Of a DNA stretch of 64,000 bases, positions 25,158-33,151 are shown piece by piece. The notes under the pieces are model-generated. The model was not told the origin of the DNA. It saw nothing but the letters and a program-made list of their open reading frames with translations, and did not search any database. Position numbers and translations under genes: made by a program. The stretch covers positions 2,480,001 through 2,544,000 of the forward strand of contig NZ_CP069535.1 in NCBI RefSeq assembly GCF_016889805.1, read 5' to 3'. Each line of letters starts with the position of its first letter. Positions within the stretch are counted from its first letter, which is position 1. The DNA is from Rhodanobacter sp. FDAARGOS 1247. GTDB taxonomy: Bacteria; Pseudomonadota; Gammaproteobacteria; Xanthomonadales; Rhodanobacteraceae.

Positions 25158-25938
25158 TCCCCAGCAGCTTCTCGATCACCTTGCCCACCGCCGCGAAGGC
25201 GAATGCGCCGGTGATGTGGGTGGCCGCGCCCAGGCCGCCGCCGCAGGCCAGGTTCAGCGAATCGCCGCCCGGCGGGCGGGTGCCGCACACGGTGCCGTCC
25301 GGTTGCGGGTATTGCACGTTCTGCAGCGAATAGACGGCTGAAACGCCGAAGTAGCGGCTGGCGTTGCGGGGGAAGTTGAAGTCGGCGCGGAGCTTCTTGC
25401 GGATCAGGCTGAACATCGCGTCGTGCTCGGTGCGCGACAGGTCGCGCACGCGGATCTGGGTGGGGTCGGTGCGCCCGCCGGCCGAACCCACGCTGACGAT
25501 CGGCAGCTTGCGCCGGCGGCACCAGGCGATGGTTTCCAGCTTCACCCGGAACGCATCGCAGGCATCCAGCACCACGTCGTAGCCGCGGTCGAGCAGTTCG
25601 TCCAGGGTCGAGGTGGTGAGGAAACGCTCGACCGCCTCCAGCCGGATGGTCGGGTTGATCGCATGGGCGCGGGCAGCCATCACGCCCACCTTGGTCTTGC
25701 CGTACTCGCCATCCAGTGCGTGCAGCTGGCGGTTGGTGTTGGATACGCAGACCTCGTCGGCGTCGATCAGGGTGAGCCGGCCCACGCCGCTGCGCGCCAG
25801 CGCCTCGACCGCCCACGAACCGACACCACCGATGCCGATCACGCACACATGGGCCTGCGCCAGCGTGGCCACGCTGCCGTTGCCGTACAGGCGCTCGACG
25901 CCGGCAAAGCGTTCGGCCGGGAAGTTCGGCTCGCTCAT
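25144..25938 (-). CDS. tcdA: tRNA threonylcarbamoyladenosine dehydratase
   Basis: A 264-residue E1-like enzyme (CsdL/TcdA). The nucleotide-binding loop is VCVIGIGGVGSWAVEALARSGVGRLTLIDADEV (about 28-60), followed by SNTNRQLHAL and the conserved VVLDACDAFRVK. The C-terminal part has VGSAGGRTDPTQIRVRDLSRTEHD. It cyclises t6A37 to ct6A37 in tRNAs that read ANN codons. The start at 25938 (MSEPNFPAERF) was chosen; an ATG seven codons upstream is possible. Ends in charged KSEK within a repeat element. Confidence 0.94.
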   Translation of the reverse strand: MSEPNFPAERFAGVERLYGNGSVATLAQAHVCVIGIGGVGSWAVEALARSGVGRLTLIDADEVCVSNTNRQLHALDGEYGKTKVGVMAARAHAINPTIRLEAVERFLTTSTLDELLDRGYDVVLDACDAFRVKLETIAWCRRRKLPIVSVGSAGGRTDPTQIRVRDLSRTEHDAMFSLIRKKLRADFNFPRNASRYFGVSAVYSLQNVQYPQPDGTVCGTRPPGGDSLNLACGGGLGAATHITGAFAFAAVGKVIEKLLGKSEK

Positions 25939-26088
25939 CGCGGGCCGCCGTTGCGGCATCGGGTCATCGTTGGACGGATCACGGGCGGGCCTTGCTGTGG
26001 GGAGCGGACATTTTATCGTGGACGGTGGCTACGGGTGCGTCGGCGCAGGGTATCCTTGGCTTTCCCTTCATGATCGGAACCTCAATCC

Positions 26089-26478
26089 ATGCGCGCAGCC
26101 CTGATGATCCTGCTTGGCCTGGTGATCGGCGTGATCGGCACCGTCAACGTGATGAACGCGCTGAGCGCACGCAATCCCATGCCGAAGGCGGTCATGGATA
26201 CCATGGGTTATCACGTGGGCGAACTGAAAAACGCGATCAAGGCGAAGCAGTGCGAGCCGGCCAGGGTGCAGCACCACCTGGAACGCCTCGCCTCAACCGC
26301 CAGCGACATCACGCCGGTGTTCGGCATCAGCGAGAAGACCTTCACCGACGACGCCGGCAAACTGCAGACCCAGCTGCAGCAGGCGGTGCAGGCCGCGCCA
26401 GCCAGTTGCGAGGCGCTGGTGGCCGCCATCAAGCCGGTGGGCGAAACCTGCAAGAGCTGCCATCAGCAGTATCGCTGA
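26089..26478 (+). CDS. Cytochrome c'/c-556-like heme protein
   Basis: A 129-residue exported protein with a short hydrophobic N-terminus (MRAALMILLGLVIGVIGTVNVMNAL) acting as signal or anchor, then a helical body, and a C-terminal heme-attachment motif CKSCH seven residues from the end (CKSCHQQYR). A C-terminal CxxCH in a four-helix bundle is the hallmark of the cytochrome c'/c-556 family. These act in periplasmic electron transfer or bind nitric oxide. Two further cysteines (about 60 and 106) may form a disulfide. Single gene, partner not evident. Confidence 0.85.
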   Translation: MRAALMILLGLVIGVIGTVNVMNALSARNPMPKAVMDTMGYHVGELKNAIKAKQCEPARVQHHLERLASTASDITPVFGISEKTFTDDAGKLQTQLQQAVQAAPASCEALVAAIKPVGETCKSCHQQYR

Positions 26479-26494
26479 GGTTGAAGAGCGACCC

Positions 26495-26556
26495 CACCCC
26501 GGCCCGCCCTGCGACCGAAGGAAGTCCCTTTAGGGGCACGCAGGGGGAGGGCGAAA
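26495..26556. repeat. REP-like inverted sequence
   Basis: CCCCACCCC...CCGCCCTGCG on the left and CGCAGGGGGAGGG on the right, flanking AGTCCCTTTAGGGGCA. It resembles a degraded half of the BIME at 22230-22346 and lies between convergent genes. Confidence 0.45.
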
Positions 26557-26557
26557 A

Positions 26558-26860
26558 TCAAAACGGGATCTTGCCGCGCAGCATCTGGGCGTACATCACC
26601 CAGTCGCCGGCCAGGCTGTACAGCGGATGCCTGAAGGTCGCCGGGCGGTTCTTCTCGAACACGTAGTGGCCGATCCAGGCGAAGCCGTAGCCGCACAGCG
26701 GTACCAGCCACAACCAGCGCCACTGCCCGCTGGACACGGCAAGCACGACCACCGCGATCACCAGGCTGCTGCCGATGAAATGCATCCGGCGGCAGCGGCG
26801 GTTGCCGTGCTCGCCGAGGTAGAACGGATAGAACTCGGCAAAACTGCTGTAGCCGGACAT
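26558..26860 (-). CDS. DUF962 (Mpo1-like) membrane protein
   Basis: A 100-residue protein matching the DUF962/YGL010w family: FAEFYPFYLGEHGNRRCRRMHFIGSSLVI at the N-terminus with the conserved His residues, then two hydrophobic helices (about 30-62) and a second conserved GHYVFEKNRPATFRHPLYSLAGDWVMYAQML. The yeast relative Mpo1 is an iron-dependent dioxygenase that alpha-oxidises 2-hydroxy fatty acids; the His residues suggest the bacterial members bind metal too. Whether the reaction is the same here is not known. Confidence 0.88.
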   Translation of the reverse strand: MSGYSSFAEFYPFYLGEHGNRRCRRMHFIGSSLVIAVVVLAVSSGQWRWLWLVPLCGYGFAWIGHYVFEKNRPATFRHPLYSLAGDWVMYAQMLRGKIPF

Positions 26861-26917
26861 GGCGAGGCTCCGCGGTGTGGACGGCCCGATTCTGCCGCAT
26901 CCTTGCGGGATACGGGC

Positions 26918-27796
26918 CTACGCCGGCAACGGAATGAATTCGTCCTCGTCGCCGGGCACGGTGGGAAAGCGCCCTTCGCTCCAGTCCGCCTTGGCCTGCT
27001 CGATGCGCTCGCGGGTGCTGGCCACGAAGTTCCACCACAGGTGGCGCTCGCCATCCAGCGGCGCACCGCCGAACAGGATCAACCGGCTTGGTTCGCTGGC
27101 ACGCAACGGAGGCGGCTGGTCGCCGGCCTGCACCGCCATCTGGTGTTTGGCGATCTTCAGTTCGCCCCAGCTCACGGAGCCTTCGATCACATGCACGCCG
27201 CGCTCGGCGTGCCCGGCCGGCAAGGCCAGCTCGGCGCCGGCCTGCAGGCTTGCTTCCAGCATGAACATCGGCGCGAACACCTTCACTGGTGAACGCTGAC
27301 CGTAGGCATTGCCTGCGATCAGCACGCCTTCCACGCCCGGCCCGCTGATCCGCGGCAAGGCCTCGCGATCATGGTGGTGGAATTCCGGCGACACCTCGGC
27401 ATCGGCCTGCGGCAGGGCGACCCAGACCTGGATGCCGTGCAGCTTCTGGCCTGCGGCACGCTCATCTGGCGGCGTGCGCTCGGAGTGGGTGATGCCGCGA
27501 CCGGAGGTCATCCAGTTGACCTCGCCTGGGCGGATGTCGGCCAGGCTGCCCAGGCTGTCGCGATGGCGGATCGCCCCGTCGAACAGCCAGGTCACCGTGG
27601 CCAGGCCGATGTGCGGGTGCGGGCGCACGTCCATGCCCTTGCCCGCCGGGAAACTCGCCGGCCCCATGTGATCGAAGAACACGAACGGACCGACGTGGCG
27701 CGCCTGCAGCACCGGCAGCATGCGACGCACGACGAAGCCGTCGCCGAGGTCGTGCTCGCGGGCGTCGGCGATCAACTGGGGACGACTTTCCATCAT
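26918..27796 (-). CDS. Pirin family bicupin protein
   Basis: A 292-residue protein with two cupin domains. The N-terminal one has the iron ligands in VRPHPHIGLATVTWLFDGAIRHRDSLG (about 58-85) and the Glu/His at MTSGRGITHSERT near 100. The C-terminal cupin carries AERGVHVIEGSVSWGE. Pirins include quercetin 2,3-dioxygenases and redox-sensing regulators; function here is unassigned. The gene begins 7 bp after the stop of the old-yellow-enzyme gene, so the two form an operon on the minus strand. Confidence 0.92.
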   Translation of the reverse strand: MMESRPQLIADAREHDLGDGFVVRRMLPVLQARHVGPFVFFDHMGPASFPAGKGMDVRPHPHIGLATVTWLFDGAIRHRDSLGSLADIRPGEVNWMTSGRGITHSERTPPDERAAGQKLHGIQVWVALPQADAEVSPEFHHHDREALPRISGPGVEGVLIAGNAYGQRSPVKVFAPMFMLEASLQAGAELALPAGHAERGVHVIEGSVSWGELKIAKHQMAVQAGDQPPPLRASEPSRLILFGGAPLDGERHLWWNFVASTRERIEQAKADWSEGRFPTVPGDEDEFIPLPA

Positions 27797-27803
27797 GTGC
27801 TCC

Positions 27804-28865
27804 TTACCAGGCCCGCTGATATTGCGCCGGCGCGACGATTTTTGCGCCCAGTTGCTGTGCCGCCCGCCGCGGGAAGTAGGGGTCGCGCAGGCTTTCGCGG
27901 GCGATCAGCACCAGGTCCGCCTCGCCATCGGCGATGATCCGGTCGGCCTGTTCGGCCTCGGTGATCAGGCCCACGGCGCCGGTGGCGATGTCGGCCTCGC
28001 GGCGAATCTGCGCGGCGAACGGCACCTGGTAACCCGGCCCCAGCGGGATCTTCACGTGGGGCAGCAGGCCGCCGCTGGAAACGTCGATCAGGTCGACGCC
28101 CAGGGGCTTCACCATGCGCGCCAGTTCCACGCTCTGCGCCGCGTCCCAGCCGCCTTCGTCGGCCCAGTCGGTCGCCGACACGCGCAGCCACAACGGCAAC
28201 TCGTCCGGCCACACCTCGCGCACGGCGGCCACGACTTCACGGGTCAGCCGGGTGCGGTTTTCGAAGCTGCCGCCGTAACGGTCGTCGCGCCGGTTGCTCA
28301 GCGGCGACAGGAACTGGTGCAGCAGGTAACCGTGCGCCGCATGCACCTCGACCAGCTGGAAGCCGGCCTCCAGCGCGCGTGCCGCCGCGGCGCGGAAATC
28401 GGCGATCACCGCCTGGATGCCGGCCTCGTCCAAGGCCAGCGGCACGTTCCAGCCGGTGTCGAACGGCAGCGCCGAGGGCGCCACGACGGGCCAGTCACCC
28501 TGCCCGGCCGGCACCGGACCATGCCCGTCCCAGGGACGCAAGGTGCTGGCCTTGCGCCCGGCATGGGCCAGCTGGATGCCGGCGATCGCCCCGTGTGCGC
28601 CGATGAAGCGGGTGATCGGTTGCCACGCCTGCAACTGGGCCTGGTTCCACAGGCCGGCGTCCTGCGGCGAGATGCGTCCCTGCGCCGAAACCGCCGATGC
28701 CTCGGCGATCACCACGGCGGCGCCGCCTACCGCGCGACTGCCCAGGTGCACCAGGTGCCAGTCGTTCGGCACGCCATCGGTGGCCGAGTATTCGCACATC
28801 GGCGAAACCACCAGCCGGTTGCGCAAGGTCAGGCTGCGTTGCTGGAACGGATCGAACAGGTTCAT
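27804..28865 (-). CDS. NADH:flavin oxidoreductase, old yellow enzyme family (YqjM-like)
   Basis: A 353-residue FMN-binding TIM barrel. FMN and active-site segments include VVSPMCEYSATDGVPNDWHLVHLG near 20-45 (Cys that tunes FMN and Tyr), GIQLAHAGRKAS near 98, and EVHAAHGYLLHQFLSPLSNRRDDRYGGSFENR near 170, with the substrate-binding HxxH pair. The C-terminal part has LVLIARESLRDPYFPRRAA. It reduces alpha,beta-unsaturated carbonyls and other electrophiles. Start 28865 chosen at MNLFDPF; four residues earlier is another ATG. Lies in an operon with pirin and a hydrolase. Confidence 0.93.
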   Translation of the reverse strand: MNLFDPFQQRSLTLRNRLVVSPMCEYSATDGVPNDWHLVHLGSRAVGGAAVVIAEASAVSAQGRISPQDAGLWNQAQLQAWQPITRFIGAHGAIAGIQLAHAGRKASTLRPWDGHGPVPAGQGDWPVVAPSALPFDTGWNVPLALDEAGIQAVIADFRAAAARALEAGFQLVEVHAAHGYLLHQFLSPLSNRRDDRYGGSFENRTRLTREVVAAVREVWPDELPLWLRVSATDWADEGGWDAAQSVELARMVKPLGVDLIDVSSGGLLPHVKIPLGPGYQVPFAAQIRREADIATGAVGLITEAEQADRIIADGEADLVLIARESLRDPYFPRRAAQQLGAKIVAPAQYQRAW

Positions 28866-28917
28866 CGGGGCATCCATCGGATCGAAAGGGTCGACATCCG
28901 GGCGACGGCGCCGGGAA

Positions 28918-29832
28918 TCAAGCCGTCGACCGGGCGTGTTCGGCGAACAGCGCATCTTCCACGGCGAACCATTCGGCCATCCGCGCCGCGATCGGCGCCG
29001 GCGTTTTCATCCAGCCGAAGTGGTCGGCCGGCTTGCCACCCAGATCATCACGGCTGATCACCTCGATCTGCCGGATGCCCGCACCCAGCTTGCCCAGCAG
29101 CCATTCCAGCGAGGCCTGCGGACCGAGCCAGTCCTCCTTCAGGCGCAGCGCCAGCACCGGCAGTTGCAGGGCGGCGAGTTGCGCCTCGAAGTCCTGCGAC
29201 ATGCCCGTGGCGGCATAGCGACCGCTGCGGCCGCTGCGCGCCCAGTCGTCGATCACGCCACGCGCCTCGTTGCCGCCGAAGCCGATGCGCCGGCCCGGCA
29301 GATGGCCCCTCAGTCGTGCCAGCCACGGCGCCAGCGCATAGGCCGCGGCGATCAGCCAGCCATGCCGGAAGCGCCGCCAGTACGGGGAGCCGCTGGCCAC
29401 CAGCAACAGCCCGGCGAACACCGACGGATGCAGGCTCGCGTAGAGCAGCGCCAGCTGGCCGCCCAGGCTGTGACCACCCAGCCATTTGCGCGCCTGCGGC
29501 CAGCGCGCTTCCAGCAGCGCCATGCCGGCAGGCAGGTCATCCTGCAGCAGCTGGCGATAGGCCCAGTCGCAGCGGCGACCGGCGCGGCGATCGCTGGAAC
29601 CGATGCCGCGCCATTCGTGCAGCACCACGGCGACACCGCGTTCGGCCAGCGCCTGGGCCAGCGGCAGATAGTGACGGGCCGGAATGCCCATCGCCGGCAG
29701 CCAGTACAGCAGCCGCTGGCAGGGACCGGACGGCAACACCGCCAGCAATTCGAAGTGCGCGCCGTCGGCGGCGGTGACCGGGATCACCAGCGGGGTGACC
29801 GCGGAAGCGTCGTCAAAAGAAGGATTGGACAT
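28918..29832 (-). CDS. Alpha/beta hydrolase
   Basis: A 304-residue serine hydrolase. The oxyanion region is LLYWLPAMGIPARHYLPLAQALAERGVAVVLHEWRGIGSSDRR, the nucleophile elbow is LGGHSLGGQLALLYASLHP near 125, and the C-terminal His is probably DHFGWMK. It belongs to the COG4757-type predicted esterases in this order. Starting at MSNPSF (29832) rather than two codons earlier. It is first gene of the minus-strand run with the old-yellow-enzyme and pirin genes; substrate unknown. Confidence 0.82.
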   Translation of the reverse strand: MSNPSFDDASAVTPLVIPVTAADGAHFELLAVLPSGPCQRLLYWLPAMGIPARHYLPLAQALAERGVAVVLHEWRGIGSSDRRAGRRCDWAYRQLLQDDLPAGMALLEARWPQARKWLGGHSLGGQLALLYASLHPSVFAGLLLVASGSPYWRRFRHGWLIAAAYALAPWLARLRGHLPGRRIGFGGNEARGVIDDWARSGRSGRYAATGMSQDFEAQLAALQLPVLALRLKEDWLGPQASLEWLLGKLGAGIRQIEVISRDDLGGKPADHFGWMKTPAPIAARMAEWFAVEDALFAEHARSTA

Positions 29833-29865
29833 TCCCACAGGCTAACCAATCGCCGCGTCGACCAC

Positions 29866-29893
29866 AAAAAAGGGCCGGCTTGCGCCGGCCCTT
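29866..29893 (-). terminator. Rho-independent terminator of the cold-shock gene
   Basis: Stem arms AGGGCCGGC / GCCGGCCCT with loop TTGC, followed on the minus strand by six T. It lies 22 bp past the stop codon of the cold-shock protein gene. Confidence 0.9.
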
Positions 29894-29915
29894 CATACAG
29901 GTTCCGCTACCGCGA

Positions 29916-30125
29916 TCAAACGGGGGTAACGTCTTCGGCCTGCAAGCCCTTCTGCCCGTCCACGACATTGAAGCTCACTTTCTGACCTTCCTGCAGGCTC
30001 TTGAAACCCGAGCCGGTGATGGCGCGAAAATGCACGAACACGTCAGGGCCATTATCGCGGCTGATAAAGCCGAAACCCTTGGCGTCATTGAACCACTTCA
30101 CAGTACCTACTTCACGATCCGCCAT
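29916..30125 (-). CDS. CspA-family cold-shock protein
   Basis: A 69-residue OB-fold protein with both RNA-binding motifs: KGFGFI (about 16-21) and VFVHF (about 29-33). Size and sequence ([19 protein letters not shown]...[20 protein letters not shown]) are standard for the family. It binds single-stranded RNA and prevents secondary structure. A long leader upstream (about 150-180 bp before the next recognisable sequence) is in keeping with csp messages that are controlled post-transcriptionally, but the promoter was not resolved: a TTGACA at 30303-30308 (minus) has no correctly spaced -10. Confidence 0.97.
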   Translation of the reverse strand: MADREVGTVKWFNDAKGFGFISRDNGPDVFVHFRAITGSGFKSLQEGQKVSFNVVDGQKGLQAEDVTPV

Positions 30126-30732
30126 GACTCACTCCGATCCTAATCCGAACGCTGAGACAAACCGGCCCCAACGGGCCGACGGTTTTACTGAGCATGCAGG
30201 GTCCGGTGCAACAGTCGGATTCAGGAAATCCCTACCGGGCACTCTTGTAGCCAAGCAGACGCAGCGCGCCAAGCATAACGGATTTTTTGCCGGCAAGTGA
30301 TTTGTCAAGCGGCGCCGCAGGAGGATATTTCCTGAAGGGAAAACCGGACATCCCTGCGCGGTTTTCCTGTCATGGCCAGCATTAGTACCGACAGGTTCCC
30401 CGGCCCGGCGATTCGTTTCGCCGGGTCGGATCGACAAATCAATCTGCCCGCCCTGTTGCACGCCGTGGAAAAGCCCCGGTCCGGCATGGCGCCGGAAAAT
30501 GCCGGATTCCCGTCGCGGACCAACCGAAGCGCAAGCCCCCCGGATTGCCCATCCGATGGCGCCATGCATGGCGCCATCGGGCACGCGAATCACGTCCGCA
30601 TGCATGGGTGCCGATGCGATGGCAGCTGGAAATTCAGGTTTTCTTGACTGGCCGCGCGGTCTAGTAGCCGGAGCCGGCCGGTTCCCTGCGTGCATGGAAC
30701 CGCCCACGACCCAGACACCCGAGGAGACCGAC
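30126..30732. other. Intergenic region with csp leader and two inverted repeats
   Basis: About 600 bp without a supported gene. The right part of the csp leader occupies 30126-30290. An inverted repeat with arms GGAAAACCG / CGGTTTTCC is at 30338-30367, and a perfect 28-bp palindrome at 30553-30580. Remaining sequence shows only short frames with no protein-like character. Confidence 0.6.
30553..30580. repeat. Perfect 28-bp palindrome
   Basis: Half-site CCGATGGCGCCATG is followed immediately by its exact reverse complement with no loop. It contains nested GGCGCC and ATGCAT palindromes. It is 150 bp upstream of the lipoprotein start at 30733 and could be an operator or an extragenic palindrome. 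Confidence 0.8.
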
Positions 30733-31185
30733 ATGCCCAATCTGCCCCGCCCGATCCTGGTTGGCGCGCTTGCCGGCCTGTTGCTGGCCGGCTGCGCCGA
30801 ACACCCGACCACCCGGGCCACCGGCACCACCGGCACGAGCGCCGTCACGCCCGCGCCGGCCAGCCGCGCCCGGCACCAGAACACGTCCGGCACCTCCAGC
30901 GCGGGCAGCGATCAGGCAGAGTCGACGGGCGAGACCGGGATTCCCGCCTGCGACGATTACCTGTCGAGTTATCTTGCCTGCCATCGCGCCGCGGACATCT
31001 ATGCGCCGGACCAGTTGCAGTCGCGTTACGAAGCGATGCGCAGCAGCCTGCTGCGCGATTCGAGGAACCCGTCCATCCGGCCACAACTCGCGGCGCGCTG
31101 CAATTCGCTGTCCACTCAATTGCGCCAGGCACTGGACGGGAAGTCCTGCGCGGAAAATCCCGCACCTGCGGCCAGCACACCGTAA
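30733..31185 (+). CDS. Small lipoprotein, unknown
   Basis: A 150-residue lipoprotein: signal MPNLPRPILVGALAGLLLAGC with lipobox LAGC, so Cys21 would be acylated. A Thr/Ser/Ala-rich linker (about 22-70) follows, then a compact domain of about 65 residues with four cysteines (ACDDYLSSYLACHRAADIY ... ARCNSLSTQLRQALDGKSC) likely forming two disulfides. GAGGAG lies 6 bp before the ATG. The Cys pattern recurs in small envelope proteins of Xanthomonadales but no function is known to me. Confidence 0.72.
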   Translation: MPNLPRPILVGALAGLLLAGCAEHPTTRATGTTGTSAVTPAPASRARHQNTSGTSSAGSDQAESTGETGIPACDDYLSSYLACHRAADIYAPDQLQSRYEAMRSSLLRDSRNPSIRPQLAARCNSLSTQLRQALDGKSCAENPAPAASTP

Positions 31186-31192
31186 GAACCGC

Positions 31193-32449
31193 TCAGCCCG
31201 GATCGGCAAGCTTCACCTGGGCGGCTCGCCACTGCGCACGCAGCAGCCGCGCCAGCGACGCGGGTTGGGTGGTTCCCAGCCTGATCCTTTCCGTGCCGTG
31301 CCATGCCGCGGTGGCCGCGATGGCCCTGGCCACGGCACTCACCAGCGTCGGTTCGGCCTTTGCGTCCGGCTCGAGGAACAAGGCCTTGACCTCGAACACG
31401 CCGGTGGCGCGATGCGCCTTGGCGTCCAGCCGGCCGACCAGGCGTCCCCGATGCAGGATCGGCAGCACGAAGTAGCCATAGCGACGCTTCGCGGCCGGCG
31501 TGTAGCACTCGATCGTGTATTCGAAGCCGAACATCGCCAGCGCGCGGCTGCGATCCCAGACCAGCGGATCGAACGGCGACAACAGCGTGGTAAGGGTGGC
31601 GCGCAGCTTCCCGGCGAGCGCCTTGTCCAGCCATTGGGCATGCTCGCGGTGCACATAACCGGGCGTGCTCCAGCCTTCGACCGGCACCGCCAGCAATTCG
31701 CCGCTTTCCACCAGCGGAGCCAGTTCACGATCGCTGACCCGGGGCTTGAGCCGAAAGTAATCGGCAATCCACCCCGCCGGCGTCACGCCCAGCGCCCGCA
31801 CGGTTTCGAGGATGAAATGCCGGCGCTGTTGCGCCGCCGAGAAGGCGAGCGCGGCGTCGAACGGCGGGTCGAGCCCGGCCAGCACCCTTTCGGCGAGATC
31901 GTAGACGCGCTGGAACCTGTCGCGCCGGGCCACCATCAGTTCGCCCAGGGCAAACCATGCCTCCAGCCAGCGCTTCTCCGGCTTCCACTCCCACCACCCC
32001 GACGGGGCGGCGGCGCCGCGGCGCTCGAAATCCGCGGCGCGAACCGGGCCGGAGGCGCGGATGCCCGCGAGCAATGCATCCATGTCCTTGCGGTGCTCGC
32101 GATGAACGCGCTGCGCATTGCGATGCGCCCAATGATGGCTGCGATGATCCTGCCCGCCCCGATGCCAGGCGATGTCGGCGGCACTGACGAAACACGCCTC
32201 GTGCGCCCAGCACTCGGCCAGTTGTCCCTGTGCCAGCGCCTCGTCCAGCCACGCCATCGGGTAATCGCCCAGGCGCGAATGCAGGACGAAGTACGGGCTG
32301 CGTGCCACCACGTGGATGGTATCGATCTGCAGCATCCGCATGCGCTCGATGGCAGCCACCAGGTCTGCCCGTCGCGGCCGCCGCTTCGGCGGCTGCAACA
32401 GGCCCTGGGCGGCCAGCTGCATGGCTCTGGCCTGGGTCAGCTTCAACAT
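31193..32449 (-). CDS. YcaQ/AlkX-type winged-helix DNA glycosylase
   Basis: A 418-residue protein of the HTH_42 (AlkZ/YcaQ) family. The catalytic Q-x-D motif is in MRMLQIDTIHVVARSPYFVLHSRLGDY near 38-40, and a winged-helix region covers ADFERRGAAAPSGWWEWKPEKRWLEAWFALGELMVARRDRFQRVYDLAERVL. The C-terminal part has LLSPFDPLVWDRSRALAMFGFEYTIECYTPAAKRRYGYFVLPIL. Relatives unhook DNA interstrand crosslinks by cutting the glycosidic bond. It is convergent with the lipoprotein gene (7 bp apart). Start 32449 chosen at MLKLTQARAM. Confidence 0.9.
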   Translation of the reverse strand: MLKLTQARAMQLAAQGLLQPPKRRPRRADLVAAIERMRMLQIDTIHVVARSPYFVLHSRLGDYPMAWLDEALAQGQLAECWAHEACFVSAADIAWHRGGQDHRSHHWAHRNAQRVHREHRKDMDALLAGIRASGPVRAADFERRGAAAPSGWWEWKPEKRWLEAWFALGELMVARRDRFQRVYDLAERVLAGLDPPFDAALAFSAAQQRRHFILETVRALGVTPAGWIADYFRLKPRVSDRELAPLVESGELLAVPVEGWSTPGYVHREHAQWLDKALAGKLRATLTTLLSPFDPLVWDRSRALAMFGFEYTIECYTPAAKRRYGYFVLPILHRGRLVGRLDAKAHRATGVFEVKALFLEPDAKAEPTLVSAVARAIAATAAWHGTERIRLGTTQPASLARLLRAQWRAAQVKLADPG

Positions 32450-32617
32450 GTGGCGGCTTGCTGAAGCGCTGCCCAACGGCTCCGATTCTTCACGCCTTCG
32501 TGACTGAAACCTTGAGACGGCATTTACAAATCCCCTGCTAGCGTGGACTTCGTTCGATCGCTGCGGGCGCTTCCGGCACCCGCCAACTTCACCCGATCAT
32601 TTTGGCATGGAGTTCCG

Positions 32618-33034
32618 ATGATGAAATATCGCAAACCACTGTTGACCGCCCTTGCCGCCTCGGCCCTGATGCTGGCGGGCCAGGTGATCGCCCAGGACAC
32701 GACGCCCCAAGACACGACACCTCAGAGCACGACTCCCCAAGACACGACAACCCAAGGCACGATGCCCCAGGACACCGCGCCCATGCCCGCCGACCAGACC
32801 ACCGCCACCATGAATACGCCGAGCGGCGAGCTGACCGTGCATTCGAGCATGCCGACGCCGCCACCGGCCGGGCCGGCGCCCTCGTTCGAGCAGTTGTCCG
32901 ACGGCGCCCGCTACATCACCGAGGATCAGGCCTCAGCCTATCCCCTGCTGGCCAACGACTTCATCTACGCCGACCACAACCGCAACGGCCGCATCAGCAA
33001 GGACGAGTACCAGCGCTGGACGGCGCAGAAATAA
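32618..33034 (+). CDS. Exported protein with PQDTT repeats and an EF-hand
   Basis: A 138-residue exported protein. Signal peptide MMKYRKPLLTALAASALMLAGQVIAQ is followed by a five-residue repeat tract (QDTTP, QDTTP, QSTTP, QDTTT, QGTMP, QDTAP; about 27-55) and then a single C-terminal EF-hand loop DHNRNGRISKDE with ligands at positions 1, 3, 5, 9 and 12. Similar small EF-hand proteins are frequent in this order. GGAG precedes the two consecutive ATGs (32618, 32621). The DNA of the tract is a 15-bp tandem repeat, so its length may vary between strains. Role unknown; calcium binding inferred. Confidence 0.78.
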   Translation: MMKYRKPLLTALAASALMLAGQVIAQDTTPQDTTPQSTTPQDTTTQGTMPQDTAPMPADQTTATMNTPSGELTVHSSMPTPPPAGPAPSFEQLSDGARYITEDQASAYPLLANDFIYADHNRNGRISKDEYQRWTAQK

Positions 33035-33151
33035 GTTTGCAGCGAAGGCGCCGGCCGCCCGGGCCGGCGCCGGTCATGCCCGCTCGCCCCTCATCCACAG
33101 TCGACACCGGCTCCGCTAGACTGCTGCGCCCCATCCAGGAATCCGCTCCAC

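Noticed and set aside
30270..30308. Sigma-70 promoter for the cold-shock gene (TTGACA with TATGCT)
   Set aside because: The two hexamers are 25 bp apart, too far for a standard promoter, so no promoter feature was called.
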